DNA from: Borrelia sp. A-FGy1 | GTDB taxonomy: Bacteria > Spirochaetota > Spirochaetia > Borreliales > Borreliaceae | Reading direction: 5' to 3' | DNA length: 64,000 bases | Assembly (NCBI RefSeq): GCF_014084025.1 | Contig: NZ_CP043682.1 | Span: 124,001-188,000 of the forward strand | Part shown: positions 27,773 through 37,441 of the stretch, one piece after another | Layout: each line of letters starts with the position of its first letter | Numbering within the stretch: the first letter of the stretch is position 1 | Made by a program: the position numbers and the translations under genes | The notes under the pieces: model-generated | Seen by the model: only the letters and a program-made list of their open reading frames with translations | Told to the model about the DNA's origin: nothing | Databases searched by the model: none

Positions 27773-30472
27773 TTAACCTTTTCCATGACAATTCTTATAC
27801 TTTTTGCCACTTCCACAGTGACAAGGCTCATTTCTACCAATCTTTGGGCTACTTCTAACTATTTGTACTCCTCTATGATTATCTCCTTCTCCAGAAACTA
27901 AATCTGCAAATTTTTTATGAGTAGCGCTTATTTTTTTAAGGGGCTTATTTTTATAACTACTAGAATCAATATCAACTTTCATCTGTAAAGTTCGTCTCAA
28001 AGTCTCAACTTTAATATCTTTAACAAGCTCACTAAAAATTAAAAATCCCTCTTCCTTGTATTCAGTAATAGGATTTTTGTTAGCATAAGATCTAAGATAA
28101 ACAGATTCTCTTAAAGAATCAAGATTTGCAAGATGTTCCTGAAATTTAAAATCAATATTCCTTAAATATTCATACCTTAAAAATTCATTCAAAAGCTCGG
28201 GGCCAACTAAATCTTCCTTTTCATCCAAATTGGCTTTTGCAATTTTTATTAATTTTTCTTTTAAATCTAAAATACCAATGCCCTCAACAGATCCAATATT
28301 CTCCATCATGTAGGCAAAAATTGAATTTACTTCACTTAATACAGCACCCGTAACAATATCACCTTTCCCCTTATCATCAAACAAAAAATCAAGGTATTCC
28401 CTTAAACAAAGAAGAAGGCGTTCCTTAATATTATCATCAGCAAGAATTGAATCTCTTTGAGCATAAATGAACTCCCTATGTTTTGTTATAACATCATCAT
28501 ATTCCAGAAGATGTTTTCTAATTTCAAAATTCCTATCTTCTACCCTCTTTTGCGCATTGACTAAGGACCTAGTTAGTAAAGAATGTGCAATAGGTTCTCC
28601 TGTAGCCATCCCAAGCTTCCCCATTAATGATCTCAAACTATCGCCTGCAAAAAGACGCATTAAATCATCCTCAAGAGATACATAAAACCTTGAGCGTCCC
28701 GGATCTCCTTGCCTTCCACTTCTTCCTCTAAGTTGATTATCTATTCTTCTTGATTCATGTCTTTCACTACCAATAACATAAAGCCCACCAAGTTCCTTCA
28801 CTTCTTCATAATCCTTAATATATATTTCCCTTTCTTCGCGAACAGCCCTTTGAAATTCCTCAAGACTTTCTTCTGTTCCAATCTTTTTACGAACTCTATG
28901 CTCAAGGTTACCTCCAAGTTTAATGTCAGTACCCCTGCCTGCCATATTAGTAGCAATTGTAACAGAATGTTTTGCGCCAGCTTCAGCAATAATTAAAGCT
29001 TCACGGGAATGATTCTTTGCATTAAGAACCTCATGCCTAATTCCCTTATTTTTAAACATGTTTGACAAAATTTCAGATTTTTCAATAGAAACAGTACCAA
29101 TAAGAACAGGTTGTCCCTTCTTATAAGCTTCATAAACTTCATCAGTAATTGCATTAAACTTAAATTCTTCAGTATAATAAATAACGTCATCCTCATCTAT
29201 TCGGGACACCAGTCTATTTGTAGGAACAACTACAACATCAAGGTTATATATTCTATGAAATTCTTTAGCTTCTGTATCAGCAGTACCTGTCATCCCAGAA
29301 ATCTTCTTAAACATTCTAAACAAATTCTGAAATGTAATTGTTGCCATAGTTTTATTTTCACTAGCAACCCTAACTCCCTCTTTAGCTTCAATAGCCTGAT
29401 GTAATCCATCAGAATATCTTCGTCCTGTTAAAATACGACCCGTAAACTCATCAACAATCTCAACTCCAGATTTTCCAACAATATATTCTCTGTCTTTTAA
29501 AAAAAGCAAATGAGCTTTTAAGGCTTGGGTCATATAGTGAACATAATTAAAATTAGAATCAACATACATAGATCCCTTAATTATTCCTTTTGAAACCAAA
29601 ATTTTCTCAAGATTATTTAATCCATTTACCGTGAAAGATATTCTCTTGCTTTTTTCATCAATAGTATAATCTCCATCAAATTCATCAATTTCTAAAGGAT
29701 AGTCCCCTGTTTTTGGATCTTTAGAACATTCCTTTAAAAGAGGCACTAAAGAGTTAACTTCAAGATAAGCTTTAGTGTCTCCTTCAGTAGAACCTGAAAT
29801 AATTAAAGGAGTTCTAGCTTCATCAATTAAAATAGAATCAATTTCATCAATGATACAATAATTAAAATTTCTTAAAGATTTCTGTGCTAAATCAAAACGC
29901 ATATTATCTCTTAAATAATCAAACCCAAGTTCATTATTTGTAACATAAGTAATATCTTTGCGATATTCCAATTTCCTTCTGTCATAATCCATTTTAGAAA
30001 GTACAACACCAACACTAACTCCCAAAAGATCAAAAACTGGTTTCATCCAATTTGAATCACGCTCAGCAAGATAATCATTAACAGTAACAATAATAACACC
30101 ATCACCCGTTAAACTATTAAGATATGCAGCCTGCACAGAAGACAGGGTTTTACCCTCACCCGTCTTCATCTCTATTATTTTCCCCTGATGAAGCGCAAGT
30201 CCTGAAATAATTTGAACATCATAAGGTCTCTCTTTGAGACGTCTCCTAGCAGCTTCTCTAGAGAGCGCAAAAGCTCTTTCTAGTATATTTTCTAAAGTTT
30301 TACCCTCATTAAGTTCATTTTTAAATTTCTGTGTTTCGCTACTAAAGTCTTCGTCTGACAAAGAAAGTGCCCAAGATTCAAGCTTATTAATATTTCTTAA
30401 AGCAGGAAGATAATTTTTCAAATCTCTCTTAATTTTTGAACCAAAGGCTGTTTCAAATATCGCTTTTAACAT
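27773..30472 (-). CDS. secA: Preprotein translocase ATPase SecA
   Basis: Motor that pushes preproteins through SecYEG. It has 899 residues. MKTGEGKT is Walker A, DEID with [15 protein letters not shown] marks the helicase core, and [12 protein letters not shown] plus [13 protein letters not shown] are late helicase motifs. The zinc-binding C-terminus reads [20 protein letters not shown] start at ATG 30472 ([16 protein letters not shown]); an upstream in-frame extension of 31 codons would run into the promoter of the divergent lipoprotein gene and has no SecA likeness. AGGAG lies 13 bases before the ATG. Confidence 0.97.
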   Translation of the reverse strand: MLKAIFETAFGSKIKRDLKNYLPALRNINKLESWALSLSDEDFSSETQKFKNELNEGKTLENILERAFALSREAARRRLKERPYDVQIISGLALHQGKIIEMKTGEGKTLSSVQAAYLNSLTGDGVIIVTVNDYLAERDSNWMKPVFDLLGVSVGVVLSKMDYDRRKLEYRKDITYVTNNELGFDYLRDNMRFDLAQKSLRNFNYCIIDEIDSILIDEARTPLIISGSTEGDTKAYLEVNSLVPLLKECSKDPKTGDYPLEIDEFDGDYTIDEKSKRISFTVNGLNNLEKILVSKGIIKGSMYVDSNFNYVHYMTQALKAHLLFLKDREYIVGKSGVEIVDEFTGRILTGRRYSDGLHQAIEAKEGVRVASENKTMATITFQNLFRMFKKISGMTGTADTEAKEFHRIYNLDVVVVPTNRLVSRIDEDDVIYYTEEFKFNAITDEVYEAYKKGQPVLIGTVSIEKSEILSNMFKNKGIRHEVLNAKNHSREALIIAEAGAKHSVTIATNMAGRGTDIKLGGNLEHRVRKKIGTEESLEEFQRAVREEREIYIKDYEEVKELGGLYVIGSERHESRRIDNQLRGRSGRQGDPGRSRFYVSLEDDLMRLFAGDSLRSLMGKLGMATGEPIAHSLLTRSLVNAQKRVEDRNFEIRKHLLEYDDVITKHREFIYAQRDSILADDNIKERLLLCLREYLDFLFDDKGKGDIVTGAVLSEVNSIFAYMMENIGSVEGIGILDLKEKLIKIAKANLDEKEDLVGPELLNEFLRYEYLRNIDFKFQEHLANLDSLRESVYLRSYANKNPITEYKEEGFLIFSELVKDIKVETLRRTLQMKVDIDSSSYKNKPLKKISATHKKFADLVSGEGDNHRGVQIVRSSPKIGRNEPCHCGSGKKYKNCHGKG

Positions 30473-30497
30473 ATTAGGTATCAATTCTCCTAAACAA

Positions 30498-30527
30498 TTG
30501 ACTTTTAACCATTTAAAATAATAACAT
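30498..30527 (+). promoter_or_regulatory. Promoter of the lipoprotein gene at 30535, leaderless type
   Basis: TTGACT (30498-30503), an 18-base spacer and TAACAT (30522-30527) end 7 bases before the ATG. No Shine-Dalgarno fits between. Confidence 0.5.
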
Positions 30528-30534
30528 CTAAAAC

Positions 30535-31671
30535 ATGAGAAAGTTTTATAAAATTTACATACCAAGTTTATTTTTTATAATTATATCATGTAACCATAAA
30601 ACTTTAAATGAACTAGGAGAAAAGCAATTCAAGATACCATTTGGAACATTGCCTGGAGAAATTACACCACTTGAAAACAAATTTAACAATTCAAGTTTTG
30701 ATATTAAAACATATAACGGACTTGTATACATTGTAGAAGCAAAAGCAAACAAATTAATGATTTTTAATTCTTATGGAAAATTAATTCAAGCTTACCAAAA
30801 TGGAATATTTAAAACAAATCATGACCTTAAAATCAAAGAAATAGACTTTGAAGGCATTCAAGCCATCTATCCGTCAAAAGATTTTATTATAGTGTCAGAC
30901 AAACTTGACTACAGAAAGGCTAAGTTTGACAAAAAGGAAAATATTGCATACTTTACTAAAATATTTATTTTAAATAAAGACTTATCTGTAGAAGTTTTAG
31001 GACAAGAAGGAAAAAATGGAACACCATTTCCACAAGTTTACGACATAAATATTGATGATGGAAATCATATAGCAATAATAACTATATATAGCGAAGGGTA
31101 TATCATATATTCTTATGATAATAATTTATTGCCTCTTTATAAGATTTACGTTAATAAATATATGCTAAAAATACCTGAAGAAGAAACCAAAAAATATAAT
31201 ATATCAATAGATAAAGTATTTTTTGAAGTAAATAAAAAAATTATTTATGTCAAGACAACCTACTATGAAAACATTGGAACCAATGAAAATATCAATGATC
31301 TTGGCGTAAGAATTAAAAATCAATATCTCCACAAAATAAGTTTAAATAATAATAAAGAATTTGAAATAAAAGACAAAATTATTTTACCCAAAAATCTATT
31401 AGACGATCAACAGGAAAGTTTTATAAACATTATTGGAATTCAAAAAGATAGAATAATAGCATCTACTAACATAAAAAACCTGCTCAATACTTTAATATGG
31501 AACTTGGATATCAACGGACAAATTAAAGAACAAATGATTTTAATTGAACCTACAAACCTTACATTTCTTGCCGAAAGTCTATCTAAAGATGGAATACTTA
31601 GCATACTTTACGGAGAAAAAAGTGGAGTAAGTGTTTATTGGTGGAATTTAAACACACTACTTAAACTATGA
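30535..31671 (+). CDS. Putative lipoprotein with beta-propeller-like sequence, function unknown
   Basis: A 378-residue exported protein. The signal has the lipobox IISC with Cys19. The rest shows repeating beta segments such as [31 protein letters not shown], which resemble NHL or YVTN-type propeller blades, and repeated [10 protein letters not shown]- and INDLGVRI-like strands. No catalytic motif is visible. It is divergent from secA and has the -35/-10 pair described at 30498-30527. A ligand-binding or structural role at the cell surface or in the periplasm is possible but not shown. Confidence 0.78.
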   Translation: MRKFYKIYIPSLFFIIISCNHKTLNELGEKQFKIPFGTLPGEITPLENKFNNSSFDIKTYNGLVYIVEAKANKLMIFNSYGKLIQAYQNGIFKTNHDLKIKEIDFEGIQAIYPSKDFIIVSDKLDYRKAKFDKKENIAYFTKIFILNKDLSVEVLGQEGKNGTPFPQVYDINIDDGNHIAIITIYSEGYIIYSYDNNLLPLYKIYVNKYMLKIPEEETKKYNISIDKVFFEVNKKIIYVKTTYYENIGTNENINDLGVRIKNQYLHKISLNNNKEFEIKDKIILPKNLLDDQQESFINIIGIQKDRIIASTNIKNLLNTLIWNLDINGQIKEQMILIEPTNLTFLAESLSKDGILSILYGEKSGVSVYWWNLNTLLKL

Positions 31672-31694
31672 TACTCATACTTAATAAGTAATCC

Positions 31695-31835
31695 ATGAAA
31701 AACAAAAATTGCAAAACAAAAAAACAAAGAAAATATAAACAAACATTAACAAAACGTTTAATTATAGGGATGATCTTTGTTGTAATACTATTTGTTATAA
31801 AAATATATATTAATTCTAAAATTTATAAAATCTAA
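31695..31835 (+). CDS. Small basic membrane protein, 46 residues
   Basis: An ATG frame begins 24 bases after the upstream lipoprotein gene. It encodes a very basic N-terminus (KNKNCKTKKQRKYKQ), one membrane helix at about residues 22-38 (LIIGMIFVVILFVIKIYI) and a short tail. That layout looks like a real small membrane protein, N-terminus inside. No good Shine-Dalgarno is seen, so translation may depend on the preceding gene. Not recognised as any family. Confidence 0.5.
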   Translation: MKNKNCKTKKQRKYKQTLTKRLIIGMIFVVILFVIKIYINSKIYKI

Positions 31836-32123
31836 GCTAAACTAACTACAAACCTATAGTAATAATAAAATACGAAAAAATGAATAAAATTTATATTTGA
31901 AAATCAATACTCAAAGAAAAAAACAAGGAGCTAGAAAATCTAGCTTAAAAACATAATTAGATAATAAGATCACTGAAAATAACATGATCACGTAGACAAT
32001 ATTAGCTATACATTATATACTAATGTTGCATATAGAAGTGAAATTTTACTGAGTGTAATCTTAATAAATTAACAAGAAGATAAGGCTTGCTTTAGTAAAA
32101 CAATAGATTTTGGAGGGTTAGAA
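31836..32123. other. Intergenic region of 288 bases with two small hairpins
   Basis: I see no gene. It holds the repeats AGCTAGA-AAA-TCTAGCT (31929-31945) and ACATTA-TATAC-TAATGT (32010-32026). A Shine-Dalgarno GGAGGG at the right end serves the next gene. The first hairpin has no T tract after it on the plus strand. Confidence 0.5.
31929..31945. repeat. Perfect 7-bp inverted repeat, AAA loop
   Basis: AGCTAGA-AAA-TCTAGCT. It could be an operator or an RNA hairpin, and is not a classical terminator on the plus strand. Confidence 0.45.
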
Positions 32124-32540
32124 ATGTTACAAGTGTATTTTATATCAGTCTTGCTTAATATATTGGGAGGTATAGTGTTAACATTCCCAATTTTAAGAGA
32201 AAAATTTAAGTTCTCCATTTTATTCGAAGAATTCGTAAATTTAATTAATAATAACAAAAATATAAGAAGCATTTTTGGGACAGTATTTTTAATAGCTAGC
32301 ATTTTTGAAATAATTACACCCTATAGTTTGCCTATAATTGGGAATTTACTTCCTGCCATTAGCTTATTTTTTATAGGGTTTATCTTTTTCTTAAGCCAAA
32401 AGATTCCAACAAATATTCAAAACAATAAAGAATATGAAAAATTTAAATCTTTACTTGAAAAAAATAAGAAATTAATAGGAATATTTTCAATAATTATTGG
32501 AACAATTCATTTTTTTGCAGCAAAAGTACCTTTACTATAA
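32124..32540 (+). CDS. Small polytopic membrane protein, function unknown
   Basis: A 138-residue protein with about four hydrophobic segments: residues 4-22, 50-66, 69-90 and 117-136. A charged loop (NNKEYEKFKSLLEKNKK) separates the third and fourth. A strong GGAGGG lies six bases before the ATG. No recognisable domain. The neighbouring genes are lipoproteins, so it may share a cell-envelope role, but I cannot show it. Confidence 0.7.
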   Translation: MLQVYFISVLLNILGGIVLTFPILREKFKFSILFEEFVNLINNNKNIRSIFGTVFLIASIFEIITPYSLPIIGNLLPAISLFFIGFIFFLSQKIPTNIQNNKEYEKFKSLLEKNKKLIGIFSIIIGTIHFFAAKVPLL

Positions 32541-32621
32541 AAAAATATACTAGTTCTATTTAAATTTCTAAAAAAATAACTAAAACGTGCAATAATAATA
32601 CTAAAATGATGTTATTATTAG

Positions 32622-32726
32622 ATAAGTTTAAATCATAATATTCTTATAAAAGAAGGAGAATGTGGCAATTTACTAATTCAATTTCCATCAAACATGCTTA
32701 AAGCATTGATTAAAGAATATTCATAA
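32622..32726 (+). pseudogene. Possible remnant reading frame ahead of the S2-like lipoprotein
   Basis: An open frame of about 34 codons, bounded by stops, encodes LIKEGECGNLLIQFPSNMLKAL and ends LIKEYS. It has a protein-like composition but no start codon near its beginning. It may be the tail of a decayed gene or chance. The next gene starts 18 bases later. Confidence 0.25.
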
Positions 32727-32744
32727 AAAGGGGAGAAAAATATT

Positions 32745-33473
32745 ATGTTAAACAAAATAAATATAAAATTCCTTATACTTCCCATGCTATTTTTATTAAT
32801 AATAGGATGTGCCTTTTTCAGAAAACATCAGAAAGTTAAATTAAGTGGAGAAGTTGGAATACAAATAGGGAACAATAAACTAGAATTCATCGATGGAGAA
32901 AAATACATAGAAAAATTACCTGTAATAAATAAAAGTGCAATTGTTACCTGGAAAAAAACAAAAACAATGCCAATTCTTGATAAACAAGGAAAACAAATTT
33001 CCAATCTTAGGGAAAAGATGGGCTATTCTTATGTAGTTTCTCCTATTAAGATGAATGAAGAATTAAGCGATACTGTATCTCTTTTAATTCTTATTGAAAC
33101 AACTCAAAAAGGTGACCTAGAATACATAGTTGAAAATTTAAAACTAAAAACAGCAGGTGATAACCTAGTAATTAAAAACTCCAAATTACTCCCACCTGAG
33201 CCATCAGGGGAAAAAGGCTATGTAACATCCTATCCCTTTGGAAAACTAATAAGCGATGAAGTTAGATTGGCCTTTGACCATACATATATAAATGGAGAAT
33301 GGAACTATATGATTGCTGAACTAACTTTAAAAAATAAAAAGAGTCAAAAATTAGAAATATATGAAATATCCTTAAACTCAAAATTTGTACATGATCTATT
33401 AAAAGAAGTAGCAAGATTGCATCCAAAAATTAAAGAAATAGCTTTTGATTTATTCGATATCAAAACAATGTGA
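32745..33473 (+). CDS. S2-antigen-like lipoprotein
   Basis: A 242-residue protein of the Borrelia S2-related family. The signal ends in the lipobox LIIGC with Cys22. The middle carries a motif shared with the next gene: an L-D-x-x-G-K-x-I segment, then YSYVV, then SYPFGKLIS, and WNYMIAELTLKNKKSQKLEIYEISL near the end. AAAGGGGAG precedes the ATG. Probable surface or periplasmic lipoprotein; no biochemical role is visible. It is tandem with a shorter paralogue at 33775. Confidence 0.75.
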   Translation: MLNKINIKFLILPMLFLLIIGCAFFRKHQKVKLSGEVGIQIGNNKLEFIDGEKYIEKLPVINKSAIVTWKKTKTMPILDKQGKQISNLREKMGYSYVVSPIKMNEELSDTVSLLILIETTQKGDLEYIVENLKLKTAGDNLVIKNSKLLPPEPSGEKGYVTSYPFGKLISDEVRLAFDHTYINGEWNYMIAELTLKNKKSQKLEIYEISLNSKFVHDLLKEVARLHPKIKEIAFDLFDIKTM

Positions 33474-33774
33474 AAGGCGGATTATTTTGATATCCAAACT
33501 AGCATCGGTAATAAAAATTCTAATTGATAAAGTTTTCTATCCATAAAACTATTTTATTACTATTATTCAAATCAATTACAAATTAAACCATAACTTTAAG
33601 CTGATAATTCCAGATATTTTATTTCTTAAAAAAAGACCACGAATTCTTACAAAAAATAAAATCACAATAAGGTTATCCTATCTATAAAATCTCTTTATTA
33701 TGATATAATTAGATAAATTTATCTTCTTGTATTCTAAACAAAAATTACTTAAAAAGGACATAAATAAGAATTAA
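33474..33774. other. 301-base intergenic region between the two S2-like genes
   Basis: AT-rich, with no gene visible. A TGATATAATT at 33702-33710 provides a candidate extended -10 box for the downstream gene, with a poor -35. The rest holds nothing I can name. Confidence 0.5.
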
Positions 33775-34443
33775 ATGCCAAAAAAATCAATTTTATCTCT
33801 TCTCTTTATAGGATTAAGTCAATTTATGTTTGCAACAGATAAAATAGATCTATTCCAAAATAATAAAAATATTGTAAAAGAAAATATAAAAGTAGATGTT
33901 AAAACATTACAAAAAAGTCTCTTTTTCGCAACAGCTGAAGTCGCAGTTAGCATGCCCTATATGGAATTAACAGATCCTAAAGGTCAAAAAATAAAAGAAC
34001 TTAAAGGAATAACTTATTCATTTGTCAATGCTTTTGTCATTATTGGTTCAGCAGCTACTATTTCATTTGATTTGTCAAGTGAAGCTTCTCAAAAATATGA
34101 AATAACCCAATTAAAATTTTTAACTCCTGATAATGGAAACTTTATATATTACTTAAATAGCATAGCAACTGGAAAACAAAATTCACAAAAAGAAGGCTGC
34201 ACAGATGCATATTCTTTTGGAGTAATAAGAACTAGCACACTTGCTAAAACAATTGCTGGATATTACAAGCATCCACATTGGTACTATATTATTTCAAGAA
34301 TAACAGTAAAAAATAAAAAAAATGGATTAGAAAAAAAATATAAAATAAGAATCAATCCTAAGATATATAACGACTTTCAAAAAGAATTAAGATTAGTTTA
34401 TAAAAAGAAAAACTTTAAATACTTCCCAATACCAGTAGAATAA
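33775..34443 (+). CDS. S2-antigen-like exported protein lacking a lipobox
   Basis: A 222-residue paralogue of the preceding lipoprotein. Shared features are ELTDPKGQKIKELKGITYSFV, AYSFGVIRTS and HWYYIISRITVKNKKNGLEKKYKIRINPK. Unlike the neighbour, the signal (MPKKSILSLLFIGLSQFMFA-TD) has no Cys, so it should be cleaved by signal peptidase I and be soluble or outer-membrane located. There is no Cys anywhere near the cleavage site. The Shine-Dalgarno AAAAGGA lies about 17 bases away, but an upstream stop excludes an earlier start. Confidence 0.72.
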   Translation: MPKKSILSLLFIGLSQFMFATDKIDLFQNNKNIVKENIKVDVKTLQKSLFFATAEVAVSMPYMELTDPKGQKIKELKGITYSFVNAFVIIGSAATISFDLSSEASQKYEITQLKFLTPDNGNFIYYLNSIATGKQNSQKEGCTDAYSFGVIRTSTLAKTIAGYYKHPHWYYIISRITVKNKKNGLEKKYKIRINPKIYNDFQKELRLVYKKKNFKYFPIPVE

Positions 34444-34492
34444 ATAAAATTAAAGCATAAATGAAAATTTTATTTTAAGATAAATATTAATA

Positions 34493-34498
34493 TATAAT
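34493..34498 (+). promoter_or_regulatory. -10 box giving an apparently leaderless alr mRNA
   Basis: TATAAT ends 7 bases before the alr ATG, with no Shine-Dalgarno between; the -35 is weak (TTATTT at 17-base spacing). Confidence 0.45.
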
Positions 34499-34505
34499 AT
34501 TAAAA

Positions 34506-35606
34506 ATGAATAGAAATAAAGAAATAATAATAAACTTAAAAAATTTAGAGTATAATTTAATGTCAATCAAGAGACATATTAAAAGTAGAGAAATAATAGC
34601 AACTCTTAAAGCTGATGCTTATGGACATGGGCTTATTGAAATATTTAACTTTTTAAAAGAAAAGGGAATAAATTACTTTGGGCTTTTTTGGATAGATGAT
34701 GCATTAAAACTTAAAAAAATTGACAAAAACGCAAAAATATTACTCTATATCAATACAGATGAAAGCGAAGTAAAAAATCTGGTCAAGTTCAACATTACAC
34801 CCTTTATTGCTGATTCTCAATACCTATCATTAATAGAAAAAGAATGCTTAAGGCAAGGTAAAAAAATCAAGGTCCATTTAAAAGTTGATGTTGGAATGAA
34901 TAGATATGGCATTAATATAGAAAATGCTTTAGCCTTAGCTAAGAAAATTCAGGATTCAAAATCCATAGAATTAGAAGGAGTTTGTACTCATCTACCTACA
35001 ACAGAAAACATAAAAATCACCAAAGAACAAACAGAAAAGTTTATATGTTTAATAAACAAACTTAATCAAAACAACATAACCCCCAAATTTATTCATGTAT
35101 CCAACTCAGAACACACAGAAAATTACACAATATGTGAAAAATTTAACATGGTAAGACCCGGACTTATTCTATACGGATACCACTCAAATCCAAAGAGATC
35201 AAAAAATAATTTACATTTAAAGCCTGTATTAAGTTTATATTCAAAAGTTATCTTTCTCAAAAAGATAAGTAAAGGAGAAACAGTATCGTATTCTGGTCTA
35301 TTTATCGCAAAAGAAAACATACAAATTGGACTTGTACCTGTTGGATATTTCGATGGTATTCCGCAAAATACATCTAACAATTTTTATTTTCTAATAAAAG
35401 ATAGAAAATGTCCCATTAGAGGAAAAGTATGCATGAATATAACAATAATTGAAATACCTAAAGATTTAAAAATCAATATAGGAGAAAAAGTAGAAATAGT
35501 TTCTGAAAAATTAACTTTAGATGAACTTAGCAAAGCATCTGGCATGAGCAATTATGAAATAATCTGTTCAATTGGAAAACATGAAAACAAAAAATATTTA
35601 TATTGA
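34506..35606 (+). CDS. alr: Alanine racemase
   Basis: PLP-dependent enzyme that makes D-alanine for peptidoglycan. It has 366 residues. Lys35 in TLKADAYGHG binds PLP. VHLKVDVGMNRYGI, FIHVSNSE and MVRPGLILYGY are the usual barrel signatures. The second catalytic Tyr is in GETVSYSGLF near residue 260. The dimer-site Cys-Met block reads CMNITIIE where most members have CMD and a later Asp. The last 9 bases overlap the end of the convergent gene at 35598. Confidence 0.95.
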   Translation: MNRNKEIIINLKNLEYNLMSIKRHIKSREIIATLKADAYGHGLIEIFNFLKEKGINYFGLFWIDDALKLKKIDKNAKILLYINTDESEVKNLVKFNITPFIADSQYLSLIEKECLRQGKKIKVHLKVDVGMNRYGINIENALALAKKIQDSKSIELEGVCTHLPTTENIKITKEQTEKFICLINKLNQNNITPKFIHVSNSEHTENYTICEKFNMVRPGLILYGYHSNPKRSKNNLHLKPVLSLYSKVIFLKKISKGETVSYSGLFIAKENIQIGLVPVGYFDGIPQNTSNNFYFLIKDRKCPIRGKVCMNITIIEIPKDLKINIGEKVEIVSEKLTLDELSKASGMSNYEIICSIGKHENKKYLY

Positions 35607-37196
35607 ATTACCCAAAGAATCAAATTTTTGAAAATTAATCAAATTCCCCTTACTATCATAAATCCATTTAAAAATAGAAATGCCCCCAATATCATCTCTT
35701 AACCTTAAGTCTGGACCATGATTTGTTTTCTTAGCAATCTTTCCAAATTTATTGTACTCATATTTATACATACTAACTCCATAAATATCATCTTGTAATT
35801 GACCCAAATTTCCAAAATTCTTCTGACTAATAAGCCTATTTTGCTTATCATACTCATAAGCATATTCAAAAACAGAACTAAGATCTGCAACCAAAACTCC
35901 ATTCTTAGAGTAATTACTCTTAAAGGTCATGTTTCCATTTATATCATAAGCAAATTTATATTTAAAAACACCATGAATATTTTCTATAGGATTATCAAAA
36001 TCTCCATAATGTTCTTGGGTTATAAGAAGCCCATTTTCATTATAAGAATATTTATAAATCATAACACCATTTATATCACTTACCAAATTAAAATTTTTAT
36101 CAAAAAAAAGGTTTTCAATTAAACAAAAGTTACTATCATACTTATAACTATAGACTGCAACACCCCTAAAATTATCAATTATTTCATATTTTTCTTCATA
36201 ATTAGCAGGAACATCACTATTATAATTTTTATTTATTTTATTGCTATAATTTATTACCCTTTTTTCATTATTTTGTATATAAAAAATTGTTTTTTTCATA
36301 GCATAACCATTTTGACTAACAGTCAAGTTATTATTAGGATTATAATTATATTCTTTATGAAAATAATCCTTTTCCTTTAAATTATATTCATATCTATATA
36401 TTGCTACATTATTCTCATCAGGAGTCAGATTATGTTTAAGATCATAATTTAAAATTTCAATAATCTTACCCTCAACATCATAACGATATGTCTTTATTGC
36501 AACAGAAAAAGGATTCGCATACAAATAAGATTCCTGGTCTAAGTATTCTTCTTTTACAATATTATATTCGCTATCATAAGTTAATCTAAATCCATATATT
36601 CCATTTTTAGCTTTTATATTAAAGTTATTATCATCATAATATAAAACTGTTTTTGTATGAATAGCTTCATCATAAAAAATCCTAGTATAATGAACATCAT
36701 TTAAATCTTTAATTTGAAACCCAGACTCACTAAACCTATAAACATCAAAACTATTATTATCATGATAAACAAAATAATAATAGGAAACTCCATATTTATC
36801 ACTTATAATTTCATTAGATTTATTATAATTAAAAATATTCTTAATTCTGCCTCCTGGAAGATATTCTATTTGCTCAATATAAACATCCTTTGAATTCCGA
36901 GCAGCATAGCCTCTATTTAAAAATAAACGCCTTTCTATATTCTTAAAATATTCTATTTTAACCTGATTTACACAAAAAAAAGAAGGTATTAAAATATTGA
37001 GCTTACCAATATAATCTACAAATATAAGCCTATCTTCATCATTATAAATAAACTTATATCCACATTCTTCTTCTGCTTCTTCTTTACTTATCTTATATTT
37101 CCCTTTTATTTTATAATCAATATCATAATCAACAAATCTATAGTAAACTTCTTTTGAAAAAAGATTATAAGTCATAAAAAATATTATAAAAAACAT
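35598..37196 (-). CDS. Exported protein made of degenerate Tyr/Asn-Gly repeats, function unknown
   Basis: 532 residues from ATG 37196. I prefer this ATG to an in-frame TTG at 37244 because AAGGA lies 6 bases before it and the result is a clean signal peptide (MFFIIFFMTYNLFS). The body holds roughly ten degenerate repeats of about 40 residues, of the pattern GVxxYxYxYDxxGxLIxxxNF followed by xxxNLxxDxxG, similar to RHS/YD-type or related beta repeats. No enzyme motif is visible. Binding at the periplasm or cell surface is possible, by inference only. It overlaps convergent alr by 9 bases. Confidence 0.75.
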   Translation of the reverse strand: MFFIIFFMTYNLFSKEVYYRFVDYDIDYKIKGKYKISKEEAEEECGYKFIYNDEDRLIFVDYIGKLNILIPSFFCVNQVKIEYFKNIERRLFLNRGYAARNSKDVYIEQIEYLPGGRIKNIFNYNKSNEIISDKYGVSYYYFVYHDNNSFDVYRFSESGFQIKDLNDVHYTRIFYDEAIHTKTVLYYDDNNFNIKAKNGIYGFRLTYDSEYNIVKEEYLDQESYLYANPFSVAIKTYRYDVEGKIIEILNYDLKHNLTPDENNVAIYRYEYNLKEKDYFHKEYNYNPNNNLTVSQNGYAMKKTIFYIQNNEKRVINYSNKINKNYNSDVPANYEEKYEIIDNFRGVAVYSYKYDSNFCLIENLFFDKNFNLVSDINGVMIYKYSYNENGLLITQEHYGDFDNPIENIHGVFKYKFAYDINGNMTFKSNYSKNGVLVADLSSVFEYAYEYDKQNRLISQKNFGNLGQLQDDIYGVSMYKYEYNKFGKIAKKTNHGPDLRLRDDIGGISIFKWIYDSKGNLINFQKFDSLGNSI

Positions 37197-37273
37197 AATT
37201 ATTCCTTGATAAATTAACCTTATTCTGATAGATTTATTATACAATAAATTAATGTTATGATTAGGAGTTTAAG

Positions 37274-37441
37274 ATGGCAAAGCTTTCCAAGAATGCTCAA
37301 AGAAGTGGAACTAAAGAATTATTAAGTAGATGGGGCGGAAAAATCATAATGAAGTCTAAATTTGAAAATGGGAAGATAAGACACTATGCTGAATGTCAAA
37401 CTTCAAAGAATATAGCAAGAAAGCCTAAAGATTTATTTTAA
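37274..37441 (+). CDS. Small basic protein of 55 residues, unknown
   Basis: ATG at 37274 follows TTAGGAG by 6 bases, a strong start. The protein opens MAKLSKNAQRSGTKELLSRW and ends ARKPKDLF. It is rich in Lys and Arg with no membrane segment, and looks like a small nucleic-acid-binding or ribosome-associated protein, by composition only. Its last 9 bases overlap the end of the convergent 589-residue gene. Confidence 0.7.
   Translation: MAKLSKNAQRSGTKELLSRWGGKIIMKSKFENGKIRHYAECQTSKNIARKPKDLF

Noticed and set aside
30473-30565. N-terminal extension of secA
   Set aside because: The 31 extra residues have no SecA likeness and overlap the divergent lipoprotein gene start.
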